Both the position numbers and the translations under genes were made by a program. A stretch of 13,827 bases of DNA, taken from positions 1 through 13,827 of the forward strand of contig JAZRCL010000017.1 in assembly GCA_045659745.1 (NCBI GenBank), written 5' to 3'. Positions within the stretch are counted from its first letter, which is position 1. The number at the start of each line of letters is the position of its first letter. Source of the DNA: SVTX01 sp045659745. Its GTDB lineage: Bacteria; Bacillota; Clostridia; Oscillospirales; CAG-272. Below are positions 1 to 6,004 of this stretch, piece by piece. The notes below the pieces were generated by a model that saw nothing but the letters and a program-made list of their open reading frames with translations, was not told the DNA's origin and searched no databases.

Positions 1-107
1 TTCCCCTTTAAGAATACCCCAACCCCGCGAGGTTGCAAGCAAACTCGGATCAAATAGTGAGGAAATAGAATATCCGTCTTAAACAAAACGAGGGATTATG
101 GAGTGGG
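1..107. other. Left-edge noncoding stretch
   Basis: No reading frame, RNA gene or clear promoter could be supported in this stretch. It runs directly into the dispersed repeat that starts near 108. It may be the tail of an intergenic region or of a gene lying outside the window. Confidence 0.4.
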
Positions 108-208
108 GCGTTTGTGTGGGTGGGATTCAATAAGGGCGGGAGGAATCGCAACCTCCCGCCCTTTTGCGGCCTTTTTGGTTACTTTTTGGGGCTGTTGCCA
201 AAAAGTAA
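108..208 (+). repeat. Dispersed double-hairpin repeat, copy A
   Basis: About 100 bases that recur in inverted orientation at 13632-13726. The core is a perfect 10-bp GC-rich stem, GGGCGGGAGG at 134-143 and CCTCCCGCCC at 152-161, with loop AATCGCAA, followed by TTTT, so it could terminate rightward transcription. A second perfect 11-bp stem follows, TTACTTTTTGG at 179-189 and CCAAAAAGTAA at 198-208. The second stem is covaried relative to the other copy: the stem sequence differs but pairing is kept, which suggests selection for structure. A short reading frame runs through it (103-327), but its translation simply follows the repeat and is unlikely to be a gene. Confidence 0.8.
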
Positions 209-219
209 TAAAGAAAATG

Positions 220-438
220 ACGGGATTCGAGCTCTCACATCAAAATGCACCGCATTTTGATGTATGGTGTTTCTGCATACCCTTGCGGTGTAGCAAAAAA
301 GCCGATACCACGCGATGTGGTATGTAAAAAAAGTGAGGGCGGGATTCGAACTTTCACATCAAAATGCACCGCATTTTGATGTATGGTGTTTCTGCTTACC
401 CTTGCGGTGAGGCAAAAAAGCCGATACCACGCGATGTG
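220..438. repeat. 119-bp-period tandem repeat containing tRNA-3'-end-like pieces
   Basis: Two direct copies, about 220-319 and 339-438, differ at about 5 of 99 aligned positions. Each copy holds a GGGATTCGA block, which is the minus-strand complement of a tRNA T-loop and acceptor end. Each also holds a perfect 12-bp palindrome ACATCAAAATGC/GCATTTTGATGT (237-263 and 356-382, loop ACC), a CCCTTGCGGTG block (280-290 and 399-409), and an A-run leading into GCCGATACCAC. The order of CCCTT.CGG block, A-run, ACCAC/GTGGT hairpin and GGGATTCGAAC resembles the intact tRNA-Arg 3' region at 599-672. The pieces do not fold into complete tRNAs, because the T-stem bases opposite CCCGC do not pair. Confidence 0.8.
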
Positions 439-440
439 TA

Positions 441-594
441 AGAGGGCATAAACAAAGATGCGCGGCGCTATTTTGCGAAGCAAAAAGCGGGCAGGATTCA
501 GAACCCTGCAAAGCTTACGCTTTGCGGCCGAGTTTTGCCGAAGCAAAACGTCGCCCTCCCAGAAAGCGTAAACGCTTTCGGGTCACGGGAAGAA
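441..594. other. Hairpin-rich noncoding region
   Basis: No gene is supported here. Four short perfect hairpins occur in about 110 bases: TTTTGC/GCAAAA (471-476, 480-485), GCAAAGC/GCTTTGC (508-514, 519-525), GTTTTGC/GCAAAAC (532-538, 543-549) and GAAAGCG/CGCTTTC (562-568, 573-579), all with 3-4 base loops. A GGATTCAGAACC block near 493-504 looks like a decayed minus-strand tRNA T-loop with one inserted base. The stretch separates the tandem repeat from the tRNA-Arg terminator. Confidence 0.55.
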
Positions 595-670
595 GAATCC
601 CTTACGGCGCATCAAAAAACCGAGCACCACAGATGTGGTACTCGGTTTTTTGGCACGCCGTAAGGGATTC
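595..670. repeat. Inverted repeat spanning tRNA-Arg 3' end and its terminator
   Basis: A perfect 15-bp inverted repeat: GAATCCCTTACGGCG at 595-609 and its complement at 656-670. The right arm is the T-arm and acceptor 3' strand of the minus-strand tRNA-Arg. The left arm lies just beyond the tRNA's terminator. The terminator hairpin (614-651) sits in the centre, so the whole stretch forms one nested palindrome. Confidence 0.8.
614..651 (-). terminator. Intrinsic terminator of tRNA-Arg
   Basis: The arms ACCGAG (619-624) and CTCGGT (641-646), and ACCACA (626-631) and TGTGGT (634-639), form a stem with a single C/A mismatch. An A-run on the left and a T-run on the right flank it, so it reads as a terminator on either strand. 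It begins immediately after the CCA end of the minus-strand tRNA. Confidence 0.8.
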
Positions 671-727
671 GAACCCCCGACCTTTTGGTTCGTAGCCAAA
701 CACTCTATCCAGCTGAGCTAACGGCGC
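651..727 (-). tRNA. tRNA-Arg(ACG)
   Basis: Read on the minus strand, the gene starts GCGCCGTTAGCTCAGC and folds as a full cloverleaf. The 7-bp acceptor GCGCCGT/ACGGCGT has one G-U pair at its end. The D-arm is GCTC..GAGT-like. The anticodon stem TTTGG/CCAAA encloses loop CTACGAA, giving anticodon ACG (arginine, read as ICG after deamination). The T-loop is TTCGAAT in a stem with two G-U pairs. The discriminator is G, and CCA is encoded (651-653). A strong promoter lies upstream and a terminator abuts the 3' end, so it is transcribed alone. ACG is the main arginine decoder of CGU/CGC/CGA codons in bacteria. Confidence 0.95.
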
Positions 728-764
728 ATATTAAATTGGTTGTCGTACGATTTCGTACTTAAAC

Positions 765-792
765 ATTATAGCACAAAAAATTTGTTTGTCAA
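765..792 (-). promoter_or_regulatory. Promoter of tRNA-Arg
   Basis: On the minus strand, TTGACA (792-787) and TATAAT (770-765) are separated by 16 bases, both perfect sigma-70/SigA consensus. Transcription would begin near 758, about 30 bases before the mature tRNA. A GTACGA/TCGTAC inverted repeat (745-758) lies at the start of the transcript. Confidence 0.85.
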
Positions 793-917
793 GCCTATTT
801 TTGAAAAAATACAAAAATATTTATCTCTGTTTTCAAAAAATAGCGGGTTTTTTGCAAAAAATGCGTCCTTTTTCTCTAAATAACTACTTTGCAACGTCAA
901 AAAACCTACTTTTTGTA

Positions 918-946
918 TTGACAACCCTAATTTATCGTGATACAAT
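918..946 (+). promoter_or_regulatory. Promoter of lysK
   Basis: TTGACA at 918-923 and TACAAT at 941-946 with 17-base spacing, so transcription should start near 953. Any start codon left of about 950 for the downstream gene, such as the in-frame GTG at 937, would lie inside the promoter and can be excluded. Confidence 0.85.
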
Positions 947-1020
947 ATTATAATGTAAAATTAAAATGCGAAAGAATGTCCGAAAATAATAGAAACTTCA
1001 AAAATGAAAGGAAGACAAGT

Positions 1021-3081
1021 ATGCATTGGTCAGAAGAAATTGCAGAACGAATAATTAAGAAAAATCCCGACAAGGCCGAATACGTCTGCGCGGCAGGTGT
1101 AAGCCCCTCAGGCTCGGTACACATCGGAAACTTCAGAGATATAGCGACAAGCCTTTTCGTTGTAAAGGCACTTGAAAAGAAGGGCAAGAAGGCTCGCCTC
1201 CTTATTTCGTGGGACGAGTTTGACCGTTGCCGTAAGATCCCCGCAAACGTTCAGGCGGTGGTCGGCGACACTTACGACAAGTACATCGGTTGCTCTTACG
1301 TTGACATTCCCGACCCCTGGGGCTGTCACGAAAATTACGCAAAGCACTTTGAGGACGAGTTCCTTCGCGGTATAGCTCCCTTTGGCATTAAGCTTGATTG
1401 CAGATATCAGGCAGAAATGTACCGCTCGGGCAAGTACAGAGATAATCTTATTCTGGCTCTCCGCAACAGAGGCGAGATTTTTGAGATACTTGACTCCTTC
1501 AAGACAAAGGATATGACAAAGTCCGAGGAGGAAAGACTTGCTCAGCACGACGCGGACAAGGCAGATTACTATCCCGTCAGCATTTTCTGTCCCGAGTGCC
1601 GCACAGACTTTACAAAGATCACGTCCATAAACGAGGATTGCACCGAGGCAGAGTTTACTTGCCGTTGCGGTCACCACGGAACGTTCAACTTCCTCAATAA
1701 CTTCGACTGCAAGCTCGGTTGGAAGGTTGACTGGGCAATGAGATGGATGTACGAGCAGGTTGACTTTGGGCCCGGCGGAAAGGACCACTCCGCGCCCACA
1801 GGCTCTTACAACAACTCCAAGGTAATTGCAAAGAAGATATACAATCACGAGGCTCCTATCTATCAGGGATATGAGTTTATCGGTATCAAGGGAGTTGCAG
1901 GCAAGATGTCGTCCTCTTCGGGACTTAATATGACTCCCGAGACACTTCTCAAGCTCTATCAGCCCGAGATCATTCTCTGGCTCTACTCCAAGACCGAGCC
2001 CGTCAAGGCGTTCGACTTCTGCTTTGATGACGGAATTCTTCGTCAGTACTTTGAGTTTGACAAGATGTATAACGAGTATATTTCGGGTAATGCGAGCGAA
2101 TATAACGCGTCGGTTATGTATAACTGTGTAATAGAGGGCAGAACTCTTGATACCGTTCCTATGGGACTTCTTGTTCAGCTCGGAAGTATAGTTGACTTTA
2201 ACGTTCCTATGCTTGAGACCGTATTTGAAAAGATCGGAACACCCTACAAGTACGAGCAGTTTGCAGATAGACTTGACAGAGCAAAGTTCTGGCTTGAAAA
2301 GTGCGCGCCCGAGCAGGTCAACAGACTCAGACAGACAAGAAACTTCGAGGTCTGGGAAACTCTTGATGACAAGGAAAAGGAAGCAATCAAGCTCTTGTTC
2401 GAGTATATCTCCGCGGGCGGATACACGCTTGATGACCTCAACGCCGAGCTTTACGCAATACCTAAAAAGGTATATCCCGAGCTTGTGGAATCTCCCAAGG
2501 AGCTCAAGGCAGTTCAGGGCAAGTTCTTCAAGACAATATATAAGCTTCTTATAGACAAGGAGCAGGGTCCGAGACTCTATCTCTTCCTCTACGCGATAGA
2601 TAGCGACAGATTCGTTGGACTTCTTGACTTCTCCTACGCAAAGACCGAGGAAGAAACCTCTATCGAGGACGCTGCGGCACAGGCAGAGGCTGAGGCAAAC
2701 AAGGTCGAGGAAAAAGTTTACGGCGAGCCCGACCCCGTTGAACCCATCAAGGAAGACTTGGTGACCTTCGATGACTTCGGTAAGCTCGACATACGAGTTT
2801 GCAAGATAGTCAAGTGCCAGGAGATAAGAAAGTCCCACTCCTGCTATAAGCTCACTCTCTTCGACGGAATTGGTGAGAGAGTTATCGTGTCCAGCATCAA
2901 GCACGACTACAAGGCAGACGAGCTTGTTGGCAAGAAGATAATAGTTATCGCAAACCTTACTCCCACGAGAATTACGGGAGTTAACAGCAACGGTATGCTT
3001 CTCGCGGCGACAAACAACGCTTGCGGCTGCAAGGTAATATTCGTTGACGACTCCGTTCCCGAGGGAACTGCTATTCACTAA
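1021..3081 (+). CDS. lysK: Lysine--tRNA ligase, class I, with C-terminal Trbp111-type tRNA-binding domain
   Basis: Charges tRNA-Lys with lysine in the cytoplasm. The 686-residue product has the class I signatures HIGN (34-37) and KMSSS (295-299). The surrounding blocks (SPSGSVHIGNFRD, GGKDHSAPTGSY, GVAGKMSSS) match class I LysRS, the archaeal-type enzyme also found in some bacteria, rather than the usual bacterial class II LysS. Paired cysteines CPEC (190-193) and CRC (214-216) probably bind zinc. After an acidic Ala/Glu linker (about 541-580) comes an OB-fold of the Trbp111/MetRS C-terminal type (581-686; motifs KLDIRV, GKKIIVIANL, GMLLAA). That domain is extra relative to the ~500-540 residues usual for the family. 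ATG 1021 is chosen because AAAGGA at 1007-1012 is well placed, whereas an in-frame ATG at 976 lacks a good site. Its minus-strand neighbours diverge (tRNA-Arg) and converge (U32). Confidence 0.92.
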   Translation: MHWSEEIAERIIKKNPDKAEYVCAAGVSPSGSVHIGNFRDIATSLFVVKALEKKGKKARLLISWDEFDRCRKIPANVQAVVGDTYDKYIGCSYVDIPDPWGCHENYAKHFEDEFLRGIAPFGIKLDCRYQAEMYRSGKYRDNLILALRNRGEIFEILDSFKTKDMTKSEEERLAQHDADKADYYPVSIFCPECRTDFTKITSINEDCTEAEFTCRCGHHGTFNFLNNFDCKLGWKVDWAMRWMYEQVDFGPGGKDHSAPTGSYNNSKVIAKKIYNHEAPIYQGYEFIGIKGVAGKMSSSSGLNMTPETLLKLYQPEIILWLYSKTEPVKAFDFCFDDGILRQYFEFDKMYNEYISGNASEYNASVMYNCVIEGRTLDTVPMGLLVQLGSIVDFNVPMLETVFEKIGTPYKYEQFADRLDRAKFWLEKCAPEQVNRLRQTRNFEVWETLDDKEKEAIKLLFEYISAGGYTLDDLNAELYAIPKKVYPELVESPKELKAVQGKFFKTIYKLLIDKEQGPRLYLFLYAIDSDRFVGLLDFSYAKTEEETSIEDAAAQAEAEANKVEEKVYGEPDPVEPIKEDLVTFDDFGKLDIRVCKIVKCQEIRKSHSCYKLTLFDGIGERVIVSSIKHDYKADELVGKKIIVIANLTPTRITGVNSNGMLLAATNNACGCKVIFVDDSVPEGTAIH

Positions 3082-3088
3082 AATATAA

Positions 3089-3119
3089 AACAGACACTCC
3101 GTAGAGTGTCTGTTTTTTT
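3089..3119. terminator. Bidirectional terminator between lysK and the U32 gene
   Basis: Perfect 10-bp stem ACAGACACTC (3090-3099) and GAGTGTCTGT (3104-3113) with loop CGTA, followed by a 7-T run (3113-3119). A/T-rich sequence (AAAATATAAAA) on the left gives a T-rich tail on the other strand. It begins a few bases after the lysK stop, and the minus-strand U32 stop codon overlaps its T-run, so it serves both convergent genes. Confidence 0.9.
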
Positions 3120-5169
3120 ATATTCTTCTTATCTGTCCATCAGCCGAAAGCTGATTTTTATAACGTCTTATGACGCCATCAACCTCTTGTGCCGTTTCGG
3201 TCGTGAACATAAATACTTGATTTGATATTTTTGCGCGCTCGAGGTCAGAAAGCCTATCCGCCATATACGTTGGTGCGCTGTTATATATCACGTTTCTGTG
3301 CTGCCACTCGCGAATGACGGGGAAGGTAAAGCCGCGGCGGTCCTTTATCTCAATATGCTTTGTGGGAGCCCCGCTCTCGCGGCAGCTCATATACTTGTCG
3401 CAACTCTCGCACCCGTAAAGGTCGCGAATGATGCATTTCTCAAGCGTCATAAGGGGAAGCTTGCCGTAAACTATGACCGAGGTATCTCCGCGAATGTCGC
3501 GTATCTGCGGCAGAGTCAGCTCGGGCGAGAGGGTTATATTTGAAATATTGAGGCTTTCAAGGGAGGCTACGGAGTGACTGTTTGTCACGTTAAATCTGAA
3601 GTCGCCGAAAATTTCAACACCCTTGTTTTCAACAAGGGATATGTTGCCGACGTTTCCAACCATAGCGCAGGTTGCGCCCTTTTCTATCGCCTTATCTATC
3701 AGTTTTTCAACTAACGCTTTCTCGGAGTCGAATATAACGGGCGGCAGAATAAAACCGTCGGCACAGCTGTCATATCTCTCAAGCGGCAGGAATGTTTTAT
3801 CAAAATACTGTTTTGCCTTATCTGTTATCTGTGACTCAAACAAAAATCTTCCGATTTTTTGTGTTTTGCGATGTTTTTGGGACAGAGGCATATCTGCTTT
3901 TTGGAATGCGGGAATGTGCTTGTCCGTCAAAGCGGATGTGAGCTTTTCCACAGCCGAGCGGCGAAGATTGTTGAGCTTGGATACGGGGAGCATAAGACCC
4001 TCATCAAGCGAGATTGTGATATTTTCAGGCGCAAACGGGGTGTCTCCAAGCTTTGATATGCTTCTGAGGATACTGTCCTCATTAAGTGGCGCGTTTATTG
4101 CCTGCATGGGGACATCGCCCTCTGCCGCGACGGTGATGTTTTTATAAGTCAGAGTCAGGGTCGAGGGTATATTTTTCTTCAAACTTACCGACATCTGTAT
4201 CGGGAGCTTGCGAGTGATTTTCGTGAATTTATCTGCAGAGAGAGATGCGTCCTTGTCGGACTGCGAGCGGACTCCCAGCATTTTTTTGTTTATGTTTCTC
4301 GTGAAATATCCGTCGGTGAAGCCGCCGCGCGAGAATATATCGGCAAGTTTTTGCATTTCCTGCGGCGTTGCGTTCCTCTTCTCGTCAAGCAGAGTTCTCC
4401 AGATTGCAGTGACCCCTCTTACGTATTCGGGAGACTTCATTCTGCCCTCGATTTTGAGCGAATGCACGCCTGAATCCAGAATTTCTGTGACGTGGGGCGC
4501 AAGTGATAAGTCCTTGAGCGAAAGAGGATAGCCGTTGCCCGTCGAACAGCCGGAGCAAGAGTAGGGCAGACGGCAGGGCTGTGCGCAGAGACCGCGATTT
4601 CCGCTTCTACCGCCAACTATTGAGGAGAATAGGCATTGACCCGAGTGGGAGACACAAAGCGCTCCGTGGGTGAAAATTTCGACCTCAAGGGGATTTTCTG
4701 ACACAAGTGTTTTTATGTCCGCAAGCGATAACTCGCGCGCGGGAACAAGTCTTGAAAAACCAAATTTTTGCAGGGCTATACCGGCTGACGCATTGTGCGC
4801 GGACATCTGAGTGCTTGCGTGAAGCTCCATTTCGGGAAGATGCGCGCGGAGAAGTGTCGCCGCGCCCAAATCTGCTACGATAAACGCGTCTATTCCGCAC
4901 TCAGCCATCTCCTCGGCGCAAGCCAAAAAGCCCTCCTTTTCCTTGTCAAAAAGCAGGGTATTAAGCGTGGTATATACCTTAACGCCGTAGGTATGGGCAA
5001 GACGCACGCAGTCGGACAGCTCCTCGCGGGTGAAATTTTTTGCGTTTATTCGGGCATTAAAAGAGGTGCCGCCCAAATAAATTGCGTCGGCACCTCCGTC
5101 AACAGCCGCAAAAAAGGCGTCCTTTGAGCCTGCGGGGCTTAACAATTCGGGAAGAAGTTTAAGAGTCAT
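3118..5169 (-). CDS. Peptidase U32 family protein (probable RNA hydroxylase, RlhA/TrhP-like)
   Basis: A 683-residue protein opening with the family signature PELLSPAGSKDAFFAAVDGGADAIYLGG, typical of the (beta/alpha)8 U32 fold. The motif HGALCVSHSGQC and the following GNRGLCAQPC carry Cys172, Cys179, Cys195 and Cys199. The C-X6-C-X15-C spacing matches the 4Fe-4S ligands described in U32 relatives such as UbiU. A long central section and a C-terminal cysteine-rich block (GCESCDKYMSC) suit the long RlhA-type architecture. The family is named for peptidases, but characterised bacterial members hydroxylate 23S rRNA (RlhA) or tRNA wobble uridine (TrhP). I infer an RNA-modification role without being able to choose the substrate. 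It lies 47 bases behind zapA and is probably co-transcribed. AAAGG at 5183-5187 is 13 bases from the ATG, which is rather far, so initiation may be coupled or weak. Confidence 0.85.
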   Translation of the reverse strand: MTLKLLPELLSPAGSKDAFFAAVDGGADAIYLGGTSFNARINAKNFTREELSDCVRLAHTYGVKVYTTLNTLLFDKEKEGFLACAEEMAECGIDAFIVADLGAATLLRAHLPEMELHASTQMSAHNASAGIALQKFGFSRLVPARELSLADIKTLVSENPLEVEIFTHGALCVSHSGQCLFSSIVGGRSGNRGLCAQPCRLPYSCSGCSTGNGYPLSLKDLSLAPHVTEILDSGVHSLKIEGRMKSPEYVRGVTAIWRTLLDEKRNATPQEMQKLADIFSRGGFTDGYFTRNINKKMLGVRSQSDKDASLSADKFTKITRKLPIQMSVSLKKNIPSTLTLTYKNITVAAEGDVPMQAINAPLNEDSILRSISKLGDTPFAPENITISLDEGLMLPVSKLNNLRRSAVEKLTSALTDKHIPAFQKADMPLSQKHRKTQKIGRFLFESQITDKAKQYFDKTFLPLERYDSCADGFILPPVIFDSEKALVEKLIDKAIEKGATCAMVGNVGNISLVENKGVEIFGDFRFNVTNSHSVASLESLNISNITLSPELTLPQIRDIRGDTSVIVYGKLPLMTLEKCIIRDLYGCESCDKYMSCRESGAPTKHIEIKDRRGFTFPVIREWQHRNVIYNSAPTYMADRLSDLERAKISNQVFMFTTETAQEVDGVIRRYKNQLSADGQIRRI

Positions 5170-5216
5170 TCCAAAAAGAGAGCCTTTCTGTTTTCGTGTT
5201 TTATGTAGTGTATTTA

Positions 5217-5711
5217 TCAGATGTCTGTAAACGTGAGCATATCGAACATCTCACCAACGCGGCTTCTGGACTTTGCTCCATTGTTTTCAGCGGGTGCAGA
5301 CTCTTCATTTTCTGCGGGCTTGTTCTCCGCAGGGGCTTCGTGCTTGAACATAGAGCCGTTGAACATAAGTCTCTTGTTTTCCGCCTGAAGTCTTGCACAT
5401 TCCTTCTCGGTCTTTTCTATGTTTTTCTCAAGAAGCGCGAGCTTTTCCTCAAGAACGGCATTCTTTTCCTTTGCATCCTCAAGGTCAGTGATTACCTCCT
5501 CAAGCGCTTCCTTCATCTGAAGCTTGTCTCCGCAAAGATCGAGAGCGCAGAGCAAGGTGGCCTCTATTTTAGAGCAGGTTTGGCTCTTGATGAGAATGGA
5601 ACGGATACGTCTGTCAAGTATGCCAACGACCTTCTCAACGTCCTCGGAGGGAGCCTCGGAAATAACGCTAAGCTCCATATCTGCTATAGTGATTGTGTAC
5701 TTCTGCTTCAT
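5217..5711 (-). CDS. zapA: Cell division protein ZapA
   Basis: A 164-residue protein whose first ~60 residues (MKQKYTITIADMELSVISEAPSEDVEKVVGILDRR, given here only as the start of the domain through about residue 35) match the small ZapA head. ZapA binds FtsZ and promotes protofilament bundling at the Z-ring. A long coiled coil follows (about 62-116, many Glu/Lys/Leu heptads), as in ZapA dimers and tetramers. Then come a Pro/Ala/Glu/Asn-rich flexible stretch (124-146) and a short C-terminal segment ending RVGEMFDMLTFTDI. It is longer than the ~85-110 residues common in the family because of this tail. AAGGAAGGCGG sits just ahead of the ATG. The pairing with a U32 gene downstream is common in Firmicutes. 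Confidence 0.88.
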   Translation of the reverse strand: MKQKYTITIADMELSVISEAPSEDVEKVVGILDRRIRSILIKSQTCSKIEATLLCALDLCGDKLQMKEALEEVITDLEDAKEKNAVLEEKLALLEKNIEKTEKECARLQAENKRLMFNGSMFKHEAPAENKPAENEESAPAENNGAKSRSRVGEMFDMLTFTDI

Positions 5712-5780
5712 ACAAACCGCCTTCCTTGCCGCAAATGCGGCTATAATTTACTTATTTCATATCTGTTTTCAAAAATCCAC

Positions 5781-5809
5781 TTGCAAAACCATGCTAACTG
5801 TTGTATAAT
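5781..5809 (+). promoter_or_regulatory. Probable promoter of the Sel1-repeat gene
   Basis: TTGCAA at 5781-5786 and TATAAT at 5804-5809 with 17-base spacing on the plus strand. Transcription from here would leave a ~190-base leader before the ATG at 6005. No riboswitch or attenuator was recognised in that leader, which is very A/T-rich. Confidence 0.5.
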
Positions 5810-5833
5810 TAAAATGGTATATTGCTTTATTAT

Positions 5834-5862
5834 ATTATAATACAAAATTATGAATTTTGAAA
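5834..5862 (-). promoter_or_regulatory. Possible promoter of zapA-U32
   Basis: On the minus strand, TATAAT (5839-5834) is preceded 17 bases upstream by TTTCAA (5862-5857), a weak -35. The start would be near 5827, about 115 bases from the zapA ATG. A GCCGC/GCGGC mini-hairpin (5730-5743) lies in the leader. This promoter and the plus-strand one at 5781-5809 would produce overlapping antisense transcripts. Confidence 0.4.
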
Positions 5863-6004
5863 GAGCTTTTGCAAAATTTTTTTGGGAAAGTGAAAAAAAT
5901 TTATAAGTATTTCTGCCAAAAGCAAAAAATCATATCAATTAACGGTTTTTTTTGACTTTCGAGGCAAAAAACGAATCCAACTTGTTTGGGAAAGGAGGGC
6001 TAAT

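Noticed and set aside
220..438. CRISPR array
   Set aside because: There are only two copies with a 119-base period, the repeated part fills almost the whole period without unique spacers, and no cas gene is near.
339..450. Additional intact tRNA genes on the minus strand
   Set aside because: Only T-loop and acceptor-like fragments are present; the T-stem does not pair and no anticodon or D-arm was found.
235..546. Minus-strand frame of 103 codons across the left-end repeats
   Set aside because: Its product contains an internal duplication that simply mirrors the 119-bp DNA repeat, so it is not a credible gene.
1108..3078. Long open frame of 656 codons on the minus strand opposite lysK
   Set aside because: It is the antisense shadow of a strongly codon-biased synthetase gene; its translation shows no recognisable domain and has an implausible composition, and no ribosome binding site or promoter fits.
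2761..3081. Methionyl-tRNA synthetase identity suggested by the C-terminal domain
   Set aside because: The catalytic body, HIGN/KMSSS context and zinc cysteines match class I LysRS; only the appended OB-fold is of MetRS C-terminal type.
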